Source: Streptomyces gardneri
Lineage (GTDB): Bacteria; Actinomycetota; Actinomycetes; Streptomycetales; Streptomycetaceae
Direction of reading: 5' to 3'
DNA length: 64,000 nt
Assembly (NCBI RefSeq): GCF_006539185.1
Contig: NZ_BJMN01000025.1
Location: 62,001 to 126,000 of the forward strand
Within the stretch, counting starts at the first letter, position 1, and each line of letters begins with the position of its first letter. Below the pieces are notes generated by a model. That model saw only the letters and a list, made by a program, of their open reading frames with translations, was not told the origin of the DNA and did not search any database. The position numbers and the translations under genes are program-made. Shown in pieces: positions 25,541 to 33,010 of the stretch.

Positions 25541-26257
25541 TCAGGCCCTCTGCGCGGCGAGCTCCTTGGCTGCCTCCGTGAGGTCCTTGGCGGTGTCGAT
25601 GGCCCGCCAGTACGCCCCCTGGGGCAGCGGGAAGCCCGCCAGGCGGCGCTCGCGGGCGAGGCGGGGGAAGGTGGTCCGCTCGTGGTCGCCGAGGTCCGGG
25701 AGGAGCTCGGTGAAGGCGGCGGAGAAGACGTACACGCCGGCGTTGATGAGGAACGGCGACGGCGGCGCCTCGACGAAGTCGGTGATGTGCCCGAAGTTGT
25801 CGGTCTCGACGGCGCCCCAGGGGATGCGGGGGCGGGCCAGGGCGAGGGTGGCGAGGGCGTCGCGCTCGGCGTGGAAGGCGGCCATCTCGCGGAGCGAGAA
25901 GCGGGTCCAGATGTCGCCGTTGGTCGCGTACCAGGGCTGGTCCGGCGAGGGCAGGTGCGTGGCGGCGTACTTGAGACCGCCACCGCGGCCCAGGGGCTCG
26001 GACTCGACGACCGTCGTCACCTTGAGGGGGAGGTCGGCGGATTCCAGCCATTCCTGGAGGACCTCGGCGAGGTGGCCGCAGGAGACGACCGCGTCGGTCA
26101 CGCCCTCGGCGGCGAGCCAGGAGAGCTGATGGCCGATGATCGGGGTCCCGGTGCCCGGGATCTCGACCATCGGCTTGGGGCGGTCGTCGGTGTAGGGGCG
26201 CAGCCGCGAGCCCTGGCCGCCCGCCAGGACCACGGCCTGCGTCGGATTGGTGTGCAT
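25541..26257 (-). CDS. Sugar nucleotidyltransferase (NTP_transferase family)
   Basis: 238 residues with the nucleotide-binding signature AVVLAGGQGSRLRPYTDDRPKPMVEI at the start and the YATNGDIWTRF acidic metal site. Such enzymes form NDP-sugars from a sugar-1-phosphate (mannose-1-phosphate guanylyltransferase or RmlA/GlmU-N-like). Length suggests the catalytic domain alone, with no hexapeptide-repeat domain. The acceptor sugar cannot be read. The ATG at 26257 gives the normal N-terminus. Confidence 0.87.
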   Translation of the reverse strand: MHTNPTQAVVLAGGQGSRLRPYTDDRPKPMVEIPGTGTPIIGHQLSWLAAEGVTDAVVSCGHLAEVLQEWLESADLPLKVTTVVESEPLGRGGGLKYAATHLPSPDQPWYATNGDIWTRFSLREMAAFHAERDALATLALARPRIPWGAVETDNFGHITDFVEAPPSPFLINAGVYVFSAAFTELLPDLGDHERTTFPRLARERRLAGFPLPQGAYWRAIDTAKDLTEAAKELAAQRA

Positions 26258-26306
26258 ACGGGGAACGATAGGCGCCCCGCACGCATCGAGCCGTTCAGCT
26301 CGCGGC

Positions 26307-26717
26307 TCAGCTCGCGCGCATGACGCCGGTCGCGTACGCGGTGTCGCAGACCGGGCGGGAGAAGGACTGGGCCCGGGAGGGGCCGTAGTGCTTGACGGCG
26401 GCGCGGCCGAGGGCGCGGGCGATGGACATGCAGTGGTCGGCGAGCGACGGCCGGTTCTCGACCTCGCGCTGGAGGTGCGTGAGGGCCGTACCGGGGTCCT
26501 TCTCCTGAAGCTCTGCGAGGAGCTGGTCGCGGAGAATATCCTGCGGGGCACGGGACTTGGCGCGGACGGAGACGTCCGTGGAGGAGGCCGTCAGCTGGGT
26601 GGTGGAGTCCTGGCCGGCCCACGGAACGGCGGACACCGCGAGCGTTCCCGAGAGCACCAGGACGACGGGCAGGACGAGGGCGAGAGAGCGGCCGATTCGG
26701 CGGGCAGTGTGCGTCAC
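26307..26717 (-). CDS. Small exported protein, unknown function
   Basis: 136 residues. Residues about 1-32 form a Sec signal or anchor (RRIGRSLALVLPVVLVLSG). The mature part is mostly helical with two cysteines (DHCMS and VCDTAY), possibly a disulfide. It lies about 50 bases upstream of the nucleotidyltransferase on the same strand and could be co-transcribed. No known domain recognised. Confidence 0.7.
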   Translation of the reverse strand: MTHTARRIGRSLALVLPVVLVLSGTLAVSAVPWAGQDSTTQLTASSTDVSVRAKSRAPQDILRDQLLAELQEKDPGTALTHLQREVENRPSLADHCMSIARALGRAAVKHYGPSRAQSFSRPVCDTAYATGVMRAS

Positions 26718-26889
26718 GCAGGCGAGCGTAGCGGCCGGTAGTGATATGGCGACATTTAGTCACTCTCGCGGGGGATGGTTCGAGGCGGCTTTTCGAATTC
26801 CGTGTTGACGCGGAGGTCGGGGATGGGCCCTGAATGCCGGGGTTTTCCGCGGTAAACCATGACTTGGGCCTCCTTGGACCTCTTAGGCG

Positions 26890-26924
26890 AACGGCCCCGC
26901 ATCTGCAAGAGATGCGGGGCCGTT
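26890..26924 (-). terminator. Terminator of msiK
   Basis: Perfect 15-base arms (AACGGCCCCGCATCT and its complement) around a GCAAG loop, about 93 bases beyond the msiK stop on the minus strand. Confidence 0.85.
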
Positions 26925-26932
26925 CAGCGAGG

Positions 26933-26990
26933 CGCTTCGGCGCTTCGGCGCTTCGGGGCTTCGGGGCTTCGGGGCTTCGGGGCTGAGGCA
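26933..26990. repeat. Tandem 8-bp repeat downstream of msiK
   Basis: About seven copies of CTTCGGSG (first three with CGGCG, then CGGGG) lie between the msiK stop and its terminator. They are non-coding. Confidence 0.85.
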
Positions 26991-27016
26991 CCGAGGCTCT
27001 GAGCCTCGGCCACGGG

Positions 27017-28114
<1,098 letters not shown>

Positions 28115-28171
28115 GGTGATGTGTCCCTTCACCGGCAGGAACGTGCCGGACGATCCGAGTAAAGGAAGGAT

Positions 28172-28187
28172 TGAGGTCTAGTCCACC
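28172..28187 (-). promoter_or_regulatory. Dre-like DasR site upstream of msiK
   Basis: On the minus strand GGTGGACTAGACCTCA, close to the dre consensus ACTGGTCTAGACCACT around the CTAG centre, with four or five differences. It shares the 13 bases GTGGACTAGACCT with the site in front of nagK. Confidence 0.5.
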
Positions 28188-28296
28188 AGGGTGAACCGTA
28201 GGTGACGCTACCTGGCGATGCCGGATCTGTCAGCAGCCCGGAGGACCCGAGATTTCCGGCCGCCGCCCGTGCGGGGTTGGTTACACTGCACTGGCT

Positions 28297-28373
28297 GCCT
28301 CCTTAGCTCAGCTGGCCAGAGCACCGCTCTTGTAAAGCGGGGGTCGTCGGTTCGAACCCGACAGGGGGCTCCA
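28297..28373 (+). tRNA. tRNA-Thr (UGU), CCA encoded
   Basis: A complete cloverleaf: acceptor GCCTCCT pairs with AGGGGGC, D-arm TAGCTCAGCTGG, anticodon stem CCGCT/AGCGG with loop CTTGTAA (anticodon TGT), T-arm GTCGGTTCGAACCCGAC, discriminator T, then CCA. A strong hairpin follows. The last 18 bases are duplicated at the far end of the adjoining island. Confidence 0.96.
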
Positions 28374-28434
28374 GGTAGGAAACGTCGAAGACCCCCAGCC
28401 GATCTTGGTTGGGGGTCTTTGGCATCTACGGGTG
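28356..28434. repeat. Left 79-bp direct repeat (attachment site) overlapping tRNA-Thr 3' end
   Basis: Starts inside the T-arm of the tRNA gene (ACCCGACAGGGGGCTCCA) and continues through the tRNA terminator to GGTG. 76 of 79 bases match the copy at 32350-32428, with the first 49 identical. Confidence 0.9.
28388..28420 (+). terminator. Terminator of tRNA-Thr
   Basis: AGACCCCCAGCC and GGTTGGGGGTCT arms with a GATCTT loop and a TTT end, 15 bases after the CCA. A near copy lies at 32382-32414 in the right repeat. Confidence 0.85.
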
Positions 28435-28530
28435 ACATCAACGGCGGCGGTCAGGCGGGGACGGTCGGGCCCTGGACGCCGTCGCGTGAGGGGCCGGTCC
28501 ACCGAGGTCAGTGGTTATGCCGTGGTCCGT

Positions 28531-29079
28531 TCACTCCGCGATCCGGGAGGCGGCCCTTTCCCACGGGGTCGGCTCTGCGACGTCGTCATGCTCGTCGGCG
28601 TCTTCCTGGTACCACCCTCTTTCGGCGAGCCAGGTTTCGAACCATTCGGCCAGACTCCCGGCATCGACGAACCAGGCGGCGGCTCCGTCGTCCACGATGG
28701 CGTTCGGCTCGAAGAGGAGGACCGTGGCGGTCTCACTGCGGCAGTCCACCGCGGCGTACATCCCGCAGCCCCAGTCAAGGATCGGCAGCACGCCCGCCGG
28801 CCAGTACGGGGTCTCGCCCTCGGCTGAGGAGGATCGCTCGGACTGGTAGTCGCTCAGCACCGTACGGCCTGCCCCGACCAGCGGAAGAAGCTGGTAGTCG
28901 GGGCCGTAGCCGCCGTTGGCCACCTCCCGATACAGGCTCGCCAGCAGGGGCGGGAGCGCGAAGCCGAGAACGGCCTCTGCCGCAGCGACCTCCTCGGCAC
29001 TGGCGGCGGGAGGCAAGGCCGTAGAAGTGGCCTTGGCCTTTGCCGCTACGCGGGGAACGAGACCTTCGATGGCTATCAC
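28531..29079 (-). CDS. SMI1/KNR4 (SUKH) family protein
   Basis: 182 residues. The pattern of a helical N-terminus followed by LGFALPPLLASLYREVANGGYGP and later LPILDWGCGMYAAVDC fits SUKH proteins, many of which are immunity proteins against nuclease or other toxins; some act in other roles. No toxin gene is adjacent, so as an immunity factor it would be an orphan. It lies inside the island. The ATG at 29079 begins the conserved region. Confidence 0.72.
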   Translation of the reverse strand: MIAIEGLVPRVAAKAKATSTALPPAASAEEVAAAEAVLGFALPPLLASLYREVANGGYGPDYQLLPLVGAGRTVLSDYQSERSSSAEGETPYWPAGVLPILDWGCGMYAAVDCRSETATVLLFEPNAIVDDGAAAWFVDAGSLAEWFETWLAERGWYQEDADEHDDVAEPTPWERAASRIAE

Positions 29080-29270
29080 GCGCGCGATCCTGGCAGGCGC
29101 CTACGACACCGGGAGTGATCCGTCCGTAGGAGGATCAGGGCTGATGGCTTCGCTTTCGACTCCGTCGGTGACGCTCATTTGGTGATCGACATGCTGGTGG
29201 GCGCCTTGCAGTGACTGCTGATCTACCCGGACCAGGGATTCACCAGCCGCCCCCTGCGGGATGGGCAAGG

Positions 29271-30185
29271 TCAAGTTCGGAGCCAGGCGCGCCGGTGACG
29301 GGCAGCGGCGTACACGCTCTCCACCTGTTCTGGGGTGAGCTTGCCGGTGAGAGGCCCGAGTGCCGCTACCTCCCGCTCCTGGTAGACGCGAACGGCGCCC
29401 TGCGCACTTGCACGATGCAGGGAGGCCACACCGACGAACACCAGGACTGGCTCGACGGGCACGTCGAAGGCGCAGTACCGCCCAAGCACCTTTCGTACGT
29501 AGTCGGCCTCGGCCTTGCTTGCTGCACCGTAGGGCTGTGGCGGTCCACCATTGATCTTGGCCATCGCGTCGCCGACCCAGACCGATGCGCCTTGGTGGGT
29601 TTTGGTGTTGATGCTGAACACACCTCCAGGGCCGATCAGCAGGTGGTCGATGTCGCCGCCGTTGCTCTTCTCGATGCCGTGGAGGATCCGCCAACCAAGC
29701 GGCGACAGGCGTTCCAGCTCTCGGCCTACGCGCCGCTCTCCCGCAAGCCCGGCGTACCAGTTGTCCCATTCCGAGGGCTGCCGCAGTAACTTCGCCCGCA
29801 GCCGCTGAGCCGTCGATGGGCCTCGCTCGGCGATCGTTCCGAGGAGTCGGGCGCCGGGGCGGTTCCTCGCCAGGTCCTCACTGGGGCTGAGGGGTGGGAG
29901 AGGTGCCGGCCGTCCGGCCGGGTGGCTCGTGGCTGAGGGACCAGGATGGCGAGGGGGTGGTGCGGAGTCTGCTCCATGAGCGCGCGAGGGTGAGGAGCCA
30001 ACGGTGAGCCCATCCCCAAGGTGACGCCGGAGCAGGGCCAACGCCTCATCCTGGTACTGCCGAACCTTGATCGTCACGGTCTTCGTCGCTCGATCCGCCC
30101 AGGCGACCGATGTTCCGTCCGGGAGGTTCACGTACAGCCGATCCTTGCCGTGCCTCTTCCACGGATTCACCGTGAGATCGCTCAT
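29271..30185 (-). CDS. NERD (nuclease-related) domain protein
   Basis: 304 residues. Residues 1-60 form a small N-terminal region, 65-115 is a Pro/Ser-rich linker, and the NERD domain spans about 145-270. It has the restriction-endonuclease-like core: GERRVGREL (Glu150), NGGDIDHLLIG (Asp178/Asp180) and FSINTKTHQG (Lys195), so the likely catalytic residues are kept. NERD proteins are linked to DNA processing and mobile elements, but the activity here is inferred. The ATG at 30185 starts the protein; the frame is open upstream. Confidence 0.8.
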   Translation of the reverse strand: MSDLTVNPWKRHGKDRLYVNLPDGTSVAWADRATKTVTIKVRQYQDEALALLRRHLGDGLTVGSSPSRAHGADSAPPPRHPGPSATSHPAGRPAPLPPLSPSEDLARNRPGARLLGTIAERGPSTAQRLRAKLLRQPSEWDNWYAGLAGERRVGRELERLSPLGWRILHGIEKSNGGDIDHLLIGPGGVFSINTKTHQGASVWVGDAMAKINGGPPQPYGAASKAEADYVRKVLGRYCAFDVPVEPVLVFVGVASLHRASAQGAVRVYQEREVAALGPLTGKLTPEQVESVYAAARHRRAWLRT

Positions 30186-30528
30186 CAGCCGCCCCCCAGC
30201 TATGCCGTCCCCACACCTATGCCAGCAGCTGTTGCCTGTATCGACAAGACCGCCTGAGGCAGGGCGAGTTGTTACAGGTTTCTCTACCTCATCAAGGCAC
30301 CCGCCGCGCACGGCGCGGCGCGCGGGCCTGCGCTCCTGTCTACGCCCCGCTCCAGCCCGGCCGCCGTCCGCACGCCTGACAGCTCGGGTTGATGGGTGAC
30401 GAACCACGAAGCGGCCGAGGCAGTCCGCGAGTGCGGCTCAAGACGATGCCTCCGGCGGGGGCACAACAAGCACCAGGATGGGCGGGGGCGTACGCGAGTG
30501 GCGGCCGGCGGGGTGTAACGGTGGGTGG

Positions 30529-30625
30529 CTCCCATCCCGTCTGCCGTCAACCCAGGCCGAGCCGAGCAGACACGGCACCGCGCCCGCTCCACATATGTGT
30601 GGGTCGACGGCAGACGGGATGGGAG
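30529..30625. repeat. 26-bp inverted repeat with palindromic centre
   Basis: Arms 30529-30554 and 30600-30625 (starting CTCCCATCCCGTCTGCCGTC) match except at one position. The 45-base spacer ends in the palindrome CACATATGTG at 30590-30599. There is no transposase inside. Confidence 0.85.
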
Positions 30626-30904
30626 TTGGGGTGAGTGGTGGGTGCAGTAGCGCAGCGGTCTAGGACTGAACTCAATCCCCTGGAACCAGAGATACCCGCC
30701 CTTCTTCACCTCGACCCGATCAAACCCTCGTAGGGGCCGTCCTCGCACCACACCAGCTCCGAGTTCGACATGCGATCAAGGTCCGCCGAACGCGCCTTTC
30801 GCGTGCCCCGTCACGCAGGGAACCGCGGGGAGCTACGGGCACTAGCGGAGAGCGGGAAACGGATCGTCCCCCGATCGCGCCATCTGGTCAGGGGCCGCTT
30901 CACC

Positions 30905-30960
30905 TGGCGGTGGGTGTGGGATTTGAACCCACGGTGACTCGCGCTACGACGGTTTTCAAG
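30905..30960 (-). tRNA. 3' fragment of a tRNA-Ser (UGA), likely old attachment site
   Basis: On the minus strand, from the anticodon loop CTTGAAA (anticodon TGA) through the variable arm, the T-arm GTGGGTTCAAATCCCAC and the acceptor end ACCCACCG to CCA. The 5' half is missing: bases before the loop do not pair with ACCGT. So it is a fragment, not a functional tRNA, and it ends where an integration site would. Confidence 0.8.
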
Positions 30961-31324
30961 ATTGATCACCGGGTGGCACACGCACTCTTGGACATCTCAA
31001 CCAGCCCGACGCCAGACCCAAGTCCAGTGGCATCGGTGGTCACGGCGCTCATAAGCCTTGCCGGCCTGACCAGCCGCAGCCCTGCCGGAACTCAGATCAC
31101 GCCCCGGGACGAGTGTCTAACTGCGTGACAACGTGGGCGAACAACAGCGAACGAGCGCGAACGCCTGCGAACCGTTGGCGCAGGTGACGGGGGTGCCGCC
31201 CTAGGCAGGGCCCCCGCCCAAGTTGCTTCGGGACGAAGCGGTCCTGGTGCCCCATCCTTAGGCAGGCGGGATGCCGGCAGGGGCGGCGCCATGGCGAAAA
31301 TCCACACGCCGGCGCACGACCGGG

Positions 31325-31882
31325 CTACACGAGTTCGTCGGGCACGCGCCCCAACCAGACTGCAACAGCGGCTTTCATTGCACGTCTAAGCTCCAACTCG
31401 ATCGTCCATATCCGCTGCGCAAGGGCCTCCACGTCGCTGATTGCTATCTGCCGCTCCTCGAAACCCTTCCTGTAGCGGCTTCGGCAGACGTGGAAGAGGC
31501 GATGATCTGCTGGGCTGGCGGAAGGACGACCTACGCAACCCTCCTCTCGCATGATGCAGTCGGAGCGCCACTCGCCGTGAACCATCAGATTCCGCTGACG
31601 ATTGGCGTCCTGGGCGTCAAGGAGAACCGCCTTGATACGTTCCGAATTGTCGGCCGGCCAGCGCTGCATCGCACCAAGCTGACCAAGAACCGCCAGACCG
31701 TTCGAGACGAGCCAGTCCACTGACTGTCCCTCGAACACGATCCAACCAGCGTCGTCGTGCCCTGCCAGCTCCGACACCACGTAGCGCAGGCGCGACTCCA
31801 TGTCTGCGCTGGCAACGACAAGCATCCCAAGTGCAGGATATAGATCATCAAATCCGTAGGAGTCACGAGCAGCATCTGACAT
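31325..31882 (-). CDS. Hypothetical protein in the island
   Basis: 185 residues, no recognised domain. It appears cytoplasmic and helical, with MESRLRYVVSELAGHDD and RNLMVHGEWRSDC as memorable segments; the latter recalls HEPN-like or RiboL-PSP-HEPN helices (R-x-x-x-H pattern), but this is only a hint. Codon use is less GC-biased than in neighbouring core genes, consistent with acquired DNA. The ATG at 31882 is preferred, with AAGG nine bases upstream; a start six codons earlier also fits. Confidence 0.62.
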   Translation of the reverse strand: MSDAARDSYGFDDLYPALGMLVVASADMESRLRYVVSELAGHDDAGWIVFEGQSVDWLVSNGLAVLGQLGAMQRWPADNSERIKAVLLDAQDANRQRNLMVHGEWRSDCIMREEGCVGRPSASPADHRLFHVCRSRYRKGFEERQIAISDVEALAQRIWTIELELRRAMKAAVAVWLGRVPDELV

Positions 31883-32349
31883 GCCAACACCTTGCCGCAT
31901 CACCGATCGAAGGCGTTCGGTTTTTAGCAGGTGCAGGCGCGTCGGCCCTCCTGAGCTGGCCTGGGCGTCGCCAGATCTTGCTGGAGTGGCCGACAGCACG
32001 CTGTGCGGCCTATCCGTGGACGGCGGAGGGAGCTGATGCGCTCACGCACCTCTGACCAGCGGTAACGCACAGGATGCACGCGCCCTCCGGAGCCTTTGCC
32101 GCGTACGGGCAGGCTTGCAAGGTTCGCGCGCGGCCGGCGCTGGCAGGGCACTCTTGGCCATCGGCGGAGCCTGGCCGTCGGTTAGGTCCCGGGCTTGCAC
32201 CGGGCCGCCCCCGGACAGAACCAGGGATGCAGCTGCACTACAGAGCTGGATACCTCGGAAGCCGACCGCACGCAGGTGGACGCTATCCCGAGGCGCTGAC
32301 AGACGGCGGCGAAGGCCGTGCCGCATCCGTGCCAGATCGTGCGGGGAGC
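31883..32349. other. Island end between the hypothetical gene and the right repeat
   Basis: About 470 bases, where an integrase gene would often be found beside the attachment site. I see no ORF with recombinase motifs on either strand. Confidence 0.5.
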
Positions 32350-32428
32350 ACCCGACAGGGGGCTCCAGGTAGGAAACGTCGAAGACCCCCAGCCGATCAT
32401 GGTTGGGGGTCTTCGGCGTCTACGGGTG
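32350..32428. repeat. Right 79-bp direct repeat (attachment site)
   Basis: Copy of 28356-28434 with three mismatches, containing the last 18 bases of tRNA-Thr and its terminator. The bases before it bear no resemblance to the tRNA body, so the tRNA itself is not duplicated. Confidence 0.9.
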
Positions 32429-32458
32429 GTCTCAGGAGCGCGGTGGGAGTTTCCCGGG

Positions 32459-32860
32459 TCAGGGTTGGGTGGACAGGGCGATTCGTAGTGCGCATGCCGT
32501 GAGTAGGGCGGCGGATGCGGACATGCCGATCACCAGGCCGCGGGTGCTCTTGGGGAGGCGTTCCGGGAGGGTTACCTCCTGGGGGCGCTTCGGGTCGTAG
32601 ATCACGTCGAGGCGGCCGCCGACTTTCACGGGTGGGAACACGAAGGGGCCCACGGTGTACTGCCGTGTCGGGCTGCCCGGAGGGGTGTACTCCAGAAGCA
32701 GCATCGAGCCTGCCGCGACCTGGCCGACGTTCACGCAGATCGCGGACGTGCGTACGCCTCGCTTCAGCAGTGGGCTGAAGTGGATGTAGAAGCCGAGGGA
32801 CAGGCCGAAGACGACCAGCCCGACCAGCACACCCAAGACGGTCAACCCCGTCATCGACAT
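32459..32860 (-). CDS. DUF3592-type membrane protein
   Basis: 133 residues with two membrane segments: one at the N-terminus (VLGVLVGLVVFGLSLGFYI) and one near the C-terminus (GLVIGMSASAALLTACAL). Between them is a beta-rich extracytoplasmic domain (YTVGPFVFPPVKVGGRLDVIYDP), as in DUF3592 proteins. Function unknown. Either ATG at 32860 or 32854 could start it. It is divergent from the nuclease-TerD gene with 150 bases between. Confidence 0.75.
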   Translation of the reverse strand: MSMTGLTVLGVLVGLVVFGLSLGFYIHFSPLLKRGVRTSAICVNVGQVAAGSMLLLEYTPPGSPTRQYTVGPFVFPPVKVGGRLDVIYDPKRPQEVTLPERLPKSTRGLVIGMSASAALLTACALRIALSTQP

Positions 32861-33010
32861 CGCCCCCGCTCGATGGAAAGCCCAGATCATCGTGTACGGC
32901 CCGCACGGGCACAAGAGGTTCCCGAGGGCTCCGGCGTTCAGGTGCTGTCCGTCGCTTCGGTCCGGGACACTTGGGCGTTACTGGGGTGTTTTTCGGGGAG
33001 GGGTGCGCGG

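Larger units (their letters stand above)
30186..31324. other. Non-coding stretch of the island
   Basis: About 1.1 kb with no gene I can support. It holds a 26-base inverted repeat (30529-30625), a tRNA-like but unfolded stretch (about 30635-30700) and a tRNA-Ser 3' fragment (30905-30960). It probably represents decayed element DNA. Confidence 0.55.
28356..32428. mobile_element. tRNA-Thr-anchored genomic island, about 4.0 kb, no integrase visible
   Basis: The copies of the 79-bp repeat are 3,994 bases apart. The intact tRNA is at one end and only its 3' end at the other, the classic footprint of integration by a tyrosine recombinase. Inside are a SUKH-type gene, a NERD gene, an unknown gene, a tRNA-Ser 3' fragment, an inverted repeat and over 1.5 kb of non-coding DNA, with lower GC in places. 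No integrase, excisionase or replication gene is recognisable, so it is a decayed or trans-mobilised element. Confidence 0.78.

Noticed and set aside
28188..28206. PHO-box-like words GGTGAACCGTAGGTGACG upstream of msiK
   Set aside because: The units are spaced by 10, not 11, bases and only two are present.
30635..30700. A tRNA-like stretch (GTAGCGCAGCGGTCTAG)
   Set aside because: The D-arm resemblance is present but acceptor, anticodon and T stems do not pair, so it is not called a tRNA.
31271..31723. Plus-strand frame of 150 codons in the island
   Set aside because: It is fully covered by the opposite-strand gene, has no ribosome site, and has no recognisable motif.
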